DNA from: Rhinopithecus roxellana | Lineage: Eukaryota; Chordata; Mammalia; Primates; Cercopithecidae | DNA length: 64,000 bases | Direction of reading: 5' to 3' | Assembly: GCF_007565055.1 (NCBI RefSeq) | Contig: NC_044560.1 | Span: 50,429,030 to 50,493,029, forward strand | Shown: positions 42,178-52,310 of the stretch, piece by piece | Numbering within the stretch: position 1 is the first letter of the stretch | Layout of the letters: each line of letters starts with the position of its first letter | Program-made: the position numbers and the translations under genes | Notes under the pieces: generated by a model | Database searches by the model: none | Told to the model about the DNA's origin: nothing | Seen by the model: only the letters and a program-made list of their open reading frames with translations

Positions 42178-43150
42178 AAGTGCCTTTGCTTTCCTAGTCT
42201 TCATTGCTTTTTCTTTCATTCAATCACCGGCATTAGCTCTTGGATTTCTTTTTTTAGGACCGTGATTCACAGAGAAGCCATTTTTGGTACATTTTAAGGA
42301 ATCACATCATGAGCATTACCTTGTAAACCTCAAAAGCCATGCTGAGATCTGGATGGTGGAGTTCCCAAATCCAGTCAGTAGCAAAACAAATGGTTTTCAA
42401 AAACCAAATTAATGATTCTGCAAAATGACAAATTACTATGTGTCATAGACCTCAGGGATCCCCAGAGGATAGTGAAAACGGAGAATGTTAAAGCCAGGAA
42501 TGCTAATGGCATCTGCGTTCACCTGTGAGGTGTGAGGGGGTCTCTGGGAAAGACTTGGCAACTAGTTCTTCTCTCCAGATGCAGCTTGCTCTCGCTCACA
42601 CTGAGCCACAGGTTTAGCTAAGTACTTGGTTACTAAGGAAACCCAAGTTGTCAGTCCCGAGCCATATGGGAATAATAGTGATTTATTTAGGAAAAGCAAG
42701 GTTTGTCACTTTAAGCTTACTGCTACAAAATTGCTTTTTGATTACCTCCCTCCTTATTGCATTGTCTTGTCACAATAAACTACAGAAACAAGTGGCAAGG
42801 TTAATAATTATGGGCTCTGTTCTTGTCACTCTCAGGGCCCAGCAAGGTCACAGCTGCAGCCTGAGTGTAGCTGGCAGGCTTCTTCAAACTCCTCTGGAGA
42901 AGAGGGCTTCCCAGAGCCTCCTGACTTTACACTGCCCTAGGACACTTCTGGCGCCACAGAATTCCTAAAAATCAGCCTTTCCAGTTCTTCTTCTTGCCCT
43001 CCTTTTTTTTAAACCTCATATAATCTTTTACATTATTTATTTCAAATTTTCCCTCTAGTCCTCCCAGTTCTGAATGCAACCCATCCTCCAGACCCAATCA
43101 AATGCCGTTTCTTCTCTGATTGAAGTCCTCCACTCAGGCCCACAGTTTGT
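42178..43150. other. No gene; repeat-poor sequence
   Basis: About 1 kb with no repeat I can name. A 106-codon plus frame (42648-42968) has no recognisable domain. Confidence 0.42.
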
Positions 43151-43154
43151 ACCC

Positions 43155-43260
43155 TCCATCAAGATAGCTTATTGAGTAACTACCAGGTGCCCTGCACTAT
43201 GCTAGACTTTTCACATAAGTTACCTCATTTTGCCTTCACAACCAACTACAAGTTGGACAT
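43155..43260 (-). mobile_element. MIR SINE, reverse orientation, split by an LTR
   Basis: 'ccaggtgccctgcactatgc', 'cataagttacctcattttgc' and 'cttcacaaccaactacaagt' are the 3' half of reverse MIR. The remaining part lies at 43682-43765. Confidence 0.72.
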
Positions 43261-43676
43261 TGCTGGGTGTGCCCCGGCTTTGTGTCTCACCCAAATTCAT
43301 ATGTTGAATTTGCACTGGCTTTGTGGCCCCTGCAAATTCTAACCCCGAAGTGACAGTATTAGGAGATGGGGCCTTTAGGAGATGATTAGATCGGGAAGGT
43401 GGAGCCCTCTTGAATGGGATTAGTGCCCTTATATAAGAGGCCACAGAGAGACCCTCACTCTTTTCTGCCCTGTGATGTGACATTGACAAGACCTCGGGGA
43501 TGCCCTATGGGACTTATGAGCAAGAAAGTGATGCTCACCAGATACCAGATTTACTAGCTCCTTGATCTTGGACTTCCCAGCCTCCAGAACTGTGCAAAAT
43601 AAATCTCTGTGGTTTATAACCTACACAATTTAGAATCTACACTGTTTTGTTATAGCAGCATGAGTAGACCAAGACA
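43261..43676 (+). mobile_element. MaLR LTR (MLT1/MST type) inserted in MIR
   Basis: It starts 'tgctgggtgtgccccggctt' and ends 'gagtagaccaagaca', with 'ggggcctttaggagatgatt', 'gggattagtgcccttatata' and 'ccagaactgtgcaaaataaa' between. Flanks gacat (43256-43260) and cacat (43677-43681) agree at 4 of 5 bases. Confidence 0.9.
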
Positions 43677-43681
43677 CACAT

Positions 43682-43765
43682 CATTACTATATTTGCTTTA
43701 CACTCAAAGCAAACAGAGCACAAGGAGTGGTGTTCCTTGCCCCTAACCATAGTTTCATAAGTGGA
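43682..43765 (-). mobile_element. MIR SINE, reverse orientation, second piece
   Basis: 'cattactatatttgctttac' and 'aaacagagcacaaggagtgg' complete the MIR that the LTR splits. It is weakly preserved. Confidence 0.45.
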
Positions 43766-43859
43766 GACACCAAATTGGACCATCCAGCATGGTCAGGCCC
43801 CTTCCACTACTCCTTTCTCTCTATCTATAAACTTCCTCCACAGTAAGCCCTTTCTTGGC

Positions 43860-44165
43860 TGCCTCCCTTTCTGTCCTGATTGCTCCCAAAAGGGTGTACT
43901 CAAGAGCACTCCTCAGTCTTCATCTGACAGTCCACCAGCAGCCTCTGACACGGCAAAAGCTGTTCCTCAGTTGCCTTCCAGGACACCTCACTGTGATTGT
44001 CCTCCCACTGCACTGACTGTCCTGCTCTGTCTCCTTTGCTAGTTTCTCCTCAATTCCTGGACTCCTGCAGGTTGAAGTACTCTCGAACACAATACTCCAT
44101 CCTCTTTCCTGTCCCCACTTGCTCTCTTGATGATCTCATCCAGTCTTATATCTTTTGTTGCCCTT
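43860..44165 (+). mobile_element. L2 LINE, ORF2 region fragment
   Basis: 'cttgctctcttgatgatctc' followed by 'atccagtcttatatcttttg' is the L2 stretch 'tccctgggtgatctcatccagtccc', and the preceding C/T-rich text fits the upstream RT region. It is diverged. The frames 43761-44042 and 43997-44251 are L2 sequence. Confidence 0.55.
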
Positions 44166-44204
44166 TATGTCCTGGTGACTCTCCTAAACCCACCCCCCAC
44201 CATT

Positions 44205-44325
44205 TAAAATTACAAACAAAATTTTTTAGAGACAGAGTCTTGTTATGTTAGTCTTGAACTCCTGTCCTCAAGCGATCCTCTTTCCTTGGTCCCCCAAAGT
44301 GCTGGAATTATAAGTGTGCACCTGG
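44205..44325 (-). mobile_element. FLAM-type Alu monomer, reverse orientation
   Basis: 'tttttagagacagagtcttg', 'ttagtcttgaactcctgtcc' and 'cccaaagtgctggaattata' make a single left-type monomer without the right half. This is the free left Alu monomer layout. Confidence 0.72.
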
Positions 44326-44329
44326 CTTC

Positions 44330-44777
44330 CCTTCTGTCCTTGCATATAGTAATTGTGTACTATATAATTTTACATATAGTCTAATTTCACATATAGTAAA
44401 CTGTGCAAACATTGTAATCTTAAGGCTCTTGTACTACATGTTTACAAAACATATGTAACCATCACCCAGATCAAGATTGAACATTTCTATTACTCCGGAA
44501 AGTTCCCTTGTGCCCCTTTGTAGTCAGCAGCACCCCTCCCATAGGGGATTCTTTTACAATGAGTTTTACCTGTTCTTGAATTTCTTGTGTATATTCTTTT
44601 TGTGTTATTTGTTATCTAATAACTACTTCACTAGACCTTAAAAATTATGGATAATTTCAAACACATGCAGAAGTATAAAGGATGGCATTATAAATATACA
44701 TGCTCTAGCACTCTACTCTCTTCAAATTTCCCCTCTTTCCAATAGAGTATTTAGAAGCAAATCCTAAACATAACACT

Positions 44778-44778
<1 letters not shown>
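44330..44778 (-). mobile_element. L1M LINE, 3' region, reverse orientation (piece 1)
   Basis: 'gtaaccatcacccagatcaa', 'ttacctgttcttgaatttct' and 'tagaagcaaatcctaaacat' match the antisense L1M 3' UTR. An Alu splits it at 44779. Confidence 0.72.
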
Positions 44779-44811
<33 letters not shown>

Positions 44812-45093
44812 AGACGGAGTCTTGCTCTGTCTCCCAGGTTGGAGTGCAGTGACCGGATCTCAGCTCACTGCAAGCTCCGCCTCCCGGGTTTACGCCATTC
44901 TCCTGCCTCAGCCTCCCGAGTAGCTGGGACTACGGGTGCCCGCCACCTCGCCTGGCTAGTTTTTTGTATTTTTTTAGTAAAGACGGGGTTTCACCGTGTT
45001 AGCCAGGATGGTCTCGATCTCCTGACCTCGTGATCCACCCGTCTCGGCCTCCCAAAGTGCTGGGATTACAGGCTTGAGCCACCGCGCCCGGCC
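44779..45093 (-). mobile_element. Young AluY (Old World monkey type), reverse orientation
   Basis: A full-length element with a run of 32 T (44779-44810) then 'gagacggagtcttgctctgt' to 'ttgagccaccgcgcccggcc'. 'gtgaccggatctcagctcac', 'cgggtttacgccattctcct' and 'ggcttgagccaccgcgcccg' are variants I associate with cercopithecid AluY lineages. Flanks share acactgttt. It has low divergence. Confidence 0.93.
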
Positions 45094-45745
45094 CCTACAC
45101 TGTTTGAACTATAGATATTTTAATATATTTTTTAAAGATTAGGATGTTTTTTATTAAATGTAATCACATACCACTATCACACCTAATAAAATGGCAATAG
45201 CTTCTCAGTGTTATCAAATATCTCTAGTCAGTGGTATGGTTTGAATTGGGACCCAAATGATGTTTTTATACAACATTCAGTTGACATATAGCTCTTCGGT
45301 CTCTAAATGTGTGAATGCCTTTGTTTTATTTTATTGCAATTTGTTTGTTGAAGAAACAGGGTTGTTTGTGCTAGGAGCTTGTCACATTCTGGATTTTGTT
45401 GACTGTATCCACCTAGTGTCTTTAAACGTGTTCATCTGTCTCCTGTATTTCCTACAAATTAGTGAACAGATCTGGAGGCTTGATTAGAACAAGTTTTTAT
45501 ATTTTGGCAAAGTACTTTATAGCTGGTGTCTGATAGGAAACACGCTATGTCCGCTATGTCCGGTTAGTGGCTTTGTGATGCTATTGATGATTACTGCCTA
45601 GGGTCAATATTTCATCAGGGGTTAACAAAATGGTGATCATCTAACTCTATTATTCCTTCTTAATTTATCAGAATACTTCCCTCATCAACTATATGATTAC
45701 CTGGAAGTGCAATTCAAAAAGGAAAGGCAGTTGAAATGCTTAATA
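45094..45745 (-). mobile_element. L1M LINE, 3' region, reverse orientation (piece 2)
   Basis: 'accactatcacacctaataa', 'gtttgttgaagaaacagggt' and 'gtctcctgtatttcctacaa' continue the antisense L1M after the Alu. Confidence 0.78.
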
Positions 45746-45935
45746 ATTTTCTCTTATTTCCTAGTTTTTGAATAATGAGTTTATTCTTTAGCATCCTTAA
45801 AGGGACCAATGATATATTTTTCAGTTTCATTATGAAGGCATTGATTTGCAAACATATTATGTGCATGTCAACCCATTGCAGTTAATATTCTTGTTGAATG
45901 AATTATTCCATCTTTGGCTGGTGTAGACCTCTTCA
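45746..45935. other. No gene; AT-rich unassigned sequence
   Basis: Nothing recognised between the L1M and the L2. Confidence 0.4.
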
Positions 45936-45939
45936 CGCT

Positions 45940-47070
45940 GGCTGAGTTGATGACCCTTACATTTTTATCTTTATTTCAGATCTCTCCCCTGAACTCTAGA
46001 TTTACATGACCAACTCCCTATCTAACATTTTAAGATAAGGCACCCCAAACTTAATATTTACCAAGTCAAACACTGGATCCCCACATTCCTGGCACTGAAG
46101 ACCTCCCAATCTTATTCAGTGGCAACTGCATCTTCCCGGTTGCTTGAACCAGAATCTTGGAGCTATCCTTGGCTCTCCTTTTCCTCTCACACCCAAAATC
46201 CAGCACATACTGCTGGCTCTGTTTTTAAAATATATCAACAGTCAAATCACTTTTAACCAGCTCCACTGCTGCCACCCTGAACTAAACTTTCAGCACCTCT
46301 CACCTGAATTAAGTCCATAATCTCCTAACTGTTTCCCTCGACACCACTCTTTCTCCCTACAGTCTTCTCAGTAAACAGCCTTGGTGGTGCTGTTCAAATA
46401 AAGCCATATCATAAAACTCTGAAGATCAACACTGCTAAGGCCTTCCTGTCTCATTTGGAGAACAAATAAAAGTCCTTAATATGTCTAGAGGGCCTTAAGG
46501 TTCTATCCAACTCCAACAGACCCCACTACCTTGGTCTTAGGTACCCCATCTTTCCCTTCCTCACTCTACTGCACCCCTTCCCATCTCACTCAGATCTTCT
46601 CTACCCCATACCACCTTACCTGCATGACCCTAACCACATGCCTACCTGCCTCCAATCCACAGTACCCTCCTCACTGCACTCTACTCCACCCTACCCCACC
46701 ACACTGCATGTACACTGGTCTCCCTCTAGCTTCTTGACTGCTCCTGACACGTGCTCACTTCAGAGCCTTTGCGCTTGCTGTTCCTCTTCCCAAAAATATC
46801 CTAAAGGTGCATATGCCCTCACCTCTTTCATTGTCTTTCTCAAACATTTTCTTTGCAGTGAGACCTTTTCTAGCCACCCTTTTAAAAATTGCAATCCTCC
46901 CACTCCAGCAGTCCTGATTCCTCCATGACTTAATTTTTTTTCCATAGCACTTATCACCATGTACTAGAGTATAGAGTTTACTCATTTATTTTTAAATTTT
47001 ATTTTGAATTATGTTCACTGTCAGATCTTTAGGCCCTAAATAGAGTCTGGAAGATAGCATGCATTCAATA
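45940..47070 (+). mobile_element. L2 LINE, long ORF2-to-3'UTR segment
   Basis: This is the longest L2 in the window. 'cagatctctcccctgaactc', 'aatcttggagctatccttgg', 'catcctctcct'-like 'cacatactgctggctctgtt' and 'agagcctttgcgcttgctgt' occur in L2 order. The region is pyrimidine-rich. The frames 46531-46737, 46638-46928 and 46755-46985 are L2 sequence. Confidence 0.85.
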
Positions 47071-47084
47071 CAAGTGTGCTCACT

Positions 47085-47305
47085 GCAGGAATACAAGAAG
47101 GTGTCTTGTTTGTCTGTCTCTCTCTGGTAGAGGGCAGGGGTTCATTTCTTTGGTTTCCTGCCTTTGGACTTGAACTGAAACAGTAGCCCTTTCTGGGTCT
47201 TGAACAAACTGACCATCAGCCTGGAACCACACCATTGGTTCCCCTGGATCTCCAGCTTGTTGACTGCAGATCCTGGAATTTGTCAGGCTCCAAAATTGCA
47301 CGAGC
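47085..47305 (+). mobile_element. Old interspersed repeat, family uncertain (inserted in L2)
   Basis: 'cctttggacttgaactgaaa', 'ggaaccacaccattggttcc' and 'ctccagcttgttgactgcag' belong to the same family as 49795-50140. It sits between the L2 body and its last 60 bp at 47308-47366, so it probably inserted into L2. Confidence 0.5.
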
Positions 47306-47307
47306 CA

Positions 47308-47366
47308 ATTCCTGATCCCTACACCTGGCATGTAGTAGTTACTTAATAAATATCTGTTGAATGACT
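47308..47366 (+). mobile_element. L2 3' terminus
   Basis: 'acctggcatgtagtagttac' then 'ttaataaatatctgttgaat' is the L2 end, completing the 45940 element. Confidence 0.8.
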
Positions 47367-47484
47367 CGTAGTCTTCAGCATAGTGTCAGATTCATGGCAG
47401 GTGTCCTCAATATGGGTTAACTCTCTTTCTTCCTGTTTCCTGAAGTCCCCTGTCTAAATCCAGGGTGGAGGCTAACACTACCCT

Positions 47485-47715
47485 GAGCAGTAAGAAGCAT
47501 GTGGTGTGGGAGACAGAGCACTTGGCATAAGATCAAGACACTGTCTCAGTCCAAGGCCCACCATTTTACCATGGGACCCTAGGTATGCCACTTAACTTTT
47601 CTAGGCCTCAGTTTTATCACTGCAAAATGGAATAATAATAATCTCCCCAGGAACAAACTCCCAAGGGTATTAAGGGAAAGAGCAAAGATGTGCCAAAGTG
47701 CCTTGCAAACTTTAA
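47485..47715 (+). mobile_element. MIR SINE, nearly full length
   Basis: 'gcagtaagaagcatgtggtg', 'ggcctcagttttatcactgc' and 'aaaatggaataataataatc' follow MIR over its length. Confidence 0.88.
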
Positions 47716-47899
47716 GTTCTACTCCTGTGCTTTGGACCCTTTCCACTCCCTGTAAAGGCTCTCCCCTTCTTCCGTTCCTTCAGCACACAAACTCCAGAAC
47801 TCCTCATTATTTTAAAGATCTGTCCTAACCCCACATTGCACCACCCAGACTATTCTTCTGTACCCCTACTTTCTGTCTCTTATTTCTCACCTCCCACTC
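47716..47899. other. No gene; pyrimidine-rich sequence, possibly more L2
   Basis: 'cccttctggacccttt'-like C/T-rich text fits neighbouring L2 but is not distinctive enough to call. Confidence 0.35.
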
Positions 47900-48335
47900 A
47901 TCCTCAGAGTTGGGGCCAGAAGGCTTCTCCCCTGCCAATCTGCTTGATTAAATCTAATGGATTCTTTTCAATGTTGAACTCTGCCATGTTTGACTGTGTT
48001 GACCAGGCCTTTGAGAAAGTTTTCGTTCCTTTATTTCAATGATCATACTCCACTGATTCTTCTTTCACGTTTTAAAACTCCTTCTCACTCTCCATACGAG
48101 GTTTCTTTTCTGCTTACCCTCAAAATACTAAGGATTACTCTGATTCTGTCCCTGGCTCCTTCTCTTTCCATCCTATGCTTGTCCTATATTTCATCCTGTA
48201 GTTGTCCTTGGTAAGTTCTTTGCCCTAAAGGCTCTCGTTACTGTTTCTCTGCTGTGTCTCAGATCTGCATCTAACACTGATGCCTTTCTGAGCTTCAGAC
48301 CCCATAAAACTCTACGGCAGAATGCCAACATGGGC
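47900..48335 (+). mobile_element. L2 LINE, ORF2/RT region
   Basis: 'tggattcttttcaatgttga', 'actctgccatgtttgactgt' and 'ctgtccctggctccttctct' match the L2 RT region ('gacacttttcagtcctcatc ... cagcatttgacactgttgacc'). The frames 47836-48042 and 47990-48214 lie in it. Confidence 0.7.
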
Positions 48336-48590
48336 TAGCTTAGGCAAATACTAAGAGAAAGCACTGGCACACAAAGCTAGCCTAGGAAAGGGCAGGGACA
48401 CAGCTGAACCCTGTGACAGCTAGAATTAGGGATGTGAGCACTGTCAGGACATGGCTTGTCTTTCATGTTGGCTCCATTCTCTCAGTCTGGCTTCAGGACT
48501 TTCTGGCAGCCCAGAAAATCTTCAGGCTCACAACTTTTATAAAAAGGAATGAAAGAGGCTCTCTTGACCTGGTTAGAAAATCCTGGTGAA

Positions 48591-48724
48591 GGTGGGAGGC
48601 TGAGGCAGGAGAATGGTGGGAACCCGGGAGGTGGAGCTTGCAGTGAGCTGAGATCCGGCCACTGCACTCCAGCCTGGGCGACAGAGCAAGACTCCGCCTC
48701 AAAAAAAAAAAAAAAAAAAAAAAA
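48591..48724 (+). mobile_element. Young AluY, 5'-truncated to the second monomer
   Basis: It starts at 'ggtgggaggctgaggcagga' and ends in a run of A (48701-48724). 'tgagatccggccactgcact' is the monkey-type variant. A perfect 16-bp duplication, agaaaatcctggtgaa, flanks it at 48575-48590 and 48725-48740, so the truncation happened at reverse transcription. Confidence 0.95.
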
Positions 48725-48838
48725 AGAAAATCCTGGTGAAGAATGCAGTGGGGCTTGTCTTGGTTCAAGGGCCTATCTCTTCATGAATTAATCTAGGCAG
48801 AGCCTCAGACAAAGATATCAGCTTCCAATGAGATCACT

Positions 48839-48843
<5 letters not shown>

Positions 48844-48881
<38 letters not shown>

Positions 48882-49164
48882 TGAGACGGAGTCTTTGCTC
48901 TGTCGCCCGGACTGGAGTGCAGTGGCGCGATCTCGGCTCACTGCAAGCTCCGCCTCCCGGGTTCACGCCATTCTCCTGCCTCAGCCTCCCGAGTAGCTGG
49001 GACTACAGACGCCCGCCACATCGCCCGGCTAATTTTTTGTATATTTAGTAGAGACGGGGTTTCACCATGTTGGCCAGGATGGTCTCGATCTCCTGACCTC
49101 GTGATCCGCCCGTCTCGGCCTCCCAAAGTGCTGGGATTACAGGCTTGAGCCACCGCGCCCGGCC
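48844..49164 (-). mobile_element. Young AluY (Old World monkey type), reverse orientation
   Basis: A full-length element with a run of 39 T (48841-48879) and low divergence. It ends 'ttgagccaccgcgcccggcc'. A perfect 14-bp duplication, gagatcacttattt, flanks it (starting 48830, and 49165-49178). It faces the truncated Alu 119 bp away in opposite orientation. Confidence 0.96.
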
Positions 49165-49178
49165 GAGATCACTTATTT

Positions 49179-49325
49179 AGAACAATATCTGAAAACAGAG
49201 GGGCTGCAGGAAGGGATTCTGGGATACAAAATGATAAATGTCCATTAAGGAGCCATATGCTCAGTGCTTAACTGTCTACTAGTATCCTATGGAAAACACC
49301 TTCCAAACTGTATTCATCCACCCAC
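49179..49325. other. No gene; unassigned sequence
   Basis: Nothing recognised. Confidence 0.4.
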
Positions 49326-49329
49326 CCAC

Positions 49330-49590
49330 ACCACCTCATCGAATGACATCACCCTTTCAGTGCTCCTCAAATCAGAGGCTTAGAAGTCATCACAGATGCC
49401 TCCTTCTCCCTCATGCTTAATATTTGACTGGTCCCCAAGCCCTATTATTTTATTTTTTAAATGGTTCTGGATCCCTTCCCACTCTCTGTCTTTCATCTTC
49501 GTGACTCTTATTTTAGTTTTGAGCCCCCATTCCTTTATCCCAAAACAATTGTCACAGCTCTTAACTGGTCTCCTTGTCTCCAGTTTGCTC
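49330..49590 (+). mobile_element. L2 LINE, ORF2 region fragment
   Basis: 'gaagtcatcacagatgcctc', 'cttctccctcatgcttaata' and 'cagctcttaactggtctcct' match L2 ('gggagtcatccttgactcct ... cctaactggtctccctg'). Confidence 0.65.
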
Positions 49591-49594
49591 CCTG

Positions 49595-49790
49595 TATCAC
49601 CCAGGGTTCACTGAAACAAGTCCCATAGAAACAAAAACTACCCTAGGTTTTCCTCAAAGGATATTTCAACAGAGAGAGCATAATTAAGGATAAGGATTGT
49701 GTTGGACCATGTTTTTCTGGAGGATTGCACTATGTGGGAGGTATCTAGGAAGGTGGGTGCAGATAAAACAGAGAGAATCCTCACAATAGG
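49595..49790 (-). mobile_element. Old interspersed repeat end, reverse orientation (family uncertain)
   Basis: 'tatcacccagggttcactga', 'aacaagtcccatagaaacaa' resembles the phrase 'cagggttctccagagaaaca' that ends a common old repeat. The family is not named. Confidence 0.4.
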
Positions 49791-49794
49791 TGGT

Positions 49795-50140
49795 GCAAAC
49801 TAGTTCACTTTATGTGTCAATTTGACTGGGTCATGGGATGCCCAGATAACTGGTTGTGTTTATGAGTGTGTTTATGACGGTGTTTTTGGAAGACATTAAC
49901 ATTTGAAATTGGTAGACTGAGAAGGCAGACTGCCCTCCTTAATGTGGGTGTGCCTCATCCAATCAGTTGAAGGTCCAGATAGACCTAAAAGACTGAATTA
50001 GAGGAAACTCTTCCTGCCTGACTGCCTTCCAGCTGAAACACTGCTTTTTTTCTGTCTTTGGACTTGAACGAAAATAGTAGCTCTTCCTGGATCTTCAGCA
50101 AACTGGCCATCAGCTTGGAACTAAGGCCTCTCCCCTGCCC
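49795..50140 (+). mobile_element. Old interspersed repeat, forward (family uncertain)
   Basis: 'ttatgtgtcaatttgactgg', 'tgcccagataactggttgtg', 'catccaatcagttgaaggtc' and 'cagcttggaactaagg' are in the order of the repeat whose 3' part also occurs at 47085-47305. Together with 49595-49790 it may form an inverted pair. Confidence 0.55.
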
Positions 50141-51105
50141 CTTCACCTCTCTGCTGAGACAGAAGACTGCTTCTGGTCCAAGAACGTGGCAGAACTCCTT
50201 TAGGAGAGACTAGAGAATTTAGTGGGAGGACTAAATGGGGAATAATTGAAACAAGCCTTGAGAAAAGGAGAAATGCTCTCTCTTAGATCCTTTCCTTGGG
50301 GCTGGTATTTGTTAGGAGCCTTGCAGGAAATAGTATTTAACTAAAGAGATTATTTAATAATCGAATTGAATAGAGCTGTGGGCAAGGTTAAACAAGCCAA
50401 AAAGTCATGCTGATGCACTCAGGGGTTAGCAACAGTTGAAAGTCATTATTTCCCCTGTACCTTGCAGCAAAAGAGAAGATGGTGGTGTTACTGGAGCCCA
50501 GGAAGAAGGTCATCTGGCAGGAGCTATAGCCATAGAGGGATGCAGAAACTGCCAGAAATTCAGTGCTGAAATCTGGAGGAAGTGGGGCAGAAACGCCCGC
50601 TCATTTCTCCTCTTGCCTTGGATCTTCTGCCAGTGGCATTGACTGATCCAGCTGGGAGCTGAAGGATAGGGAACCCTGGTGCTGCTCTGCTTGGAGGCCG
50701 GCCTCATGGCAGAAATGGCAGATGGTGCAGCTGGCAAATGGAGGATAACCAGCACAAAGCTGGGGCTGGTAGAAAAGCCTAAGTCCACCTCCAGTTGGAA
50801 CTTCCCTCCCCTTCTTCCCCTGTCTTGGAGCACAGACAGATTTGCAGAAGGAGGAAATGCTATCCAGCTTAGGTGATCAACTCTATGCCAGAGGGAGAAG
50901 CACTCTCTTTTTTTGGTATTGGACTTGGCAAGGCTCTTCTTGCTGTGGAAATGATGAGATTTAGAGGTCTGAGACTGGGAGGAAGTCAAGGGAATGGCCC
51001 AAGGAGCAGTTTATTGCCCAAATTCCTGTCTGGCTTCTAAGTTGAAGGTGCAAAAGAGGTTTCTCAGGCTTTATATGGACAACCAGATAGGGTTCTGGGA
51101 CTGAA
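50141..51105. other. No gene; unassigned, possibly containing another old repeat
   Basis: The 159-codon minus frame 50510-50989 overlaps the plus frames 50436-50642 and 50679-50876. It has no recognisable domain, and the sequence has the irregular look of an old LTR-like repeat. Confidence 0.4.
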
Positions 51106-51114
51106 GACTAGACA

Positions 51115-51790
51115 TCACGTTTTCCTAGAAGATTATTTGCCTCCGAACAGGGCAGAGGTGGTATGATGGAGAAGGAGGACTGGAATTCAATGGCCATTCT
51201 ACCTTCCTTCTAGTGCGCTTTTCTGTACTGCAGCATCTCAAAAGATAAAACTTGCTTATCTCAGATTTTCTTGCAATTGGGGTTCTAGCTGTCTTTGGAG
51301 TTTGGCCAATCAGATTTGCTCCTGTTAGATTTAGAAGAAGTGAGAGAAGCCTTGCTTTTGCTACTTCTGCTGGAAACCATATTTGCAAAGGCTTTTTTTC
51401 TTTGTCTTTTTTTTTTTTTTTTTTTGCAGTAGCATTAGCAGAGGTTCCACTATCCACCAAACAGCATAATGGGTGTTGGATGGTATATGTCAGGCAGCAA
51501 GTCAGCTGGTGTGGGTTGTGATAGGCACAATGTGACCAAGCAGCTGGCAGTAATAATAGTTGCCTCCTGATAGTGGCAGCTTCCTCATCGCATAGCTTCC
51601 TGACCATGACCATGAAGATGGATTAGAGCTGGTGGCTTCTGGATGGTAGAAGAGATAGCAGCTTTCTTGGGGCCTGTGATATGGCTTCGGGAGTTTATTC
51701 CTGAACAAGCAAACCTGAACTTGTCCTCAGCACTCAAAACCCTCATGGCCGTTTAATCAGTGTAATAAATTCCATTTTTATCTCAACTAG
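51115..51790 (+). mobile_element. Possible old LTR-like element
   Basis: 'gcttatctcagattttcttg', 'ggccaatcagatttgctcct' and 'tgaacaagcaaacctgaact', followed by 'taataaattccatttttatc', suggest an LTR with a polyadenylation signal near 51764. A 20-T run is at 51406-51425. The minus frame 51125-51613 (162 codons) has a run of Lys from this T tract and is not a gene. The family is uncertain. Confidence 0.35.
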
Positions 51791-51844
51791 CTAGGGAATA
51801 TATTGTTCTCTGCAGCTGGATGTTAAATAAAAGAAGTGTCCACA

Positions 51845-52095
51845 GCAATACTAATACTAGATAACATTGAGTGCTTACTATGTGCCAAGTACTCCAAGCA
51901 TGTTCCATGAATTATTTCTTCATTCAATTCTCATGACAACCCTGTAAGTGAGGTGTGATATTATATTGACTCTCAAGTTGTAAATCTGAGATCCACAGCG
52001 ATTCGATAAGTTGCCCAACATCACCAGAAAGAAATGGTGGGAATAGGTATGAAATGCGTTCTGGTTCTAATGCCTAGGTTATTTAACCCTTGTTC
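51845..52095 (-). mobile_element. MIR SINE, nearly full length, reverse orientation
   Basis: 'gcttactatgtgccaagtac', 'tctcatgacaaccctgtaag' and 'ggttctaatgcctaggttat' follow reverse MIR over its length. Confidence 0.9.
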
Positions 52096-52149
52096 CATGA
52101 GGCAGGTAGGCTGAGGATTCTGGAATCCCAGAACTCAGACATCATATCC

Positions 52150-52310
52150 TTTTTTTTTTTTTTTTTTTTTTGAGATCTACTTAATAGCACCCAAAGATAA
52201 AACAGGGTTCTAGAGACATTGTGCATCTCATACAAGGTCATGTGCATAGTAAGTGGCTGAGCTGGGATTCAAACACTTCTCCTTGACTTCAAAACCTATG
52301 TTGCTGCCCA
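52150..52310 (-). mobile_element. MIR SINE fragment, reverse orientation, next to a T run
   Basis: 'aaggtcatgtgcatagtaag' and 'tggctgagctgggattcaaa' match the reverse MIR 5' part. A run of 21 T (52151-52171) precedes it. Confidence 0.65.

Noticed and set aside
50510..50989. 159-codon minus frame
   Set aside because: Plus-strand frames overlap it, no domain is seen, and the DNA looks like an old dispersed repeat.
51125..51613. 162-codon minus frame with a Lys run
   Set aside because: The Lys run is a T homopolymer on the plus strand and the region looks like an old LTR.
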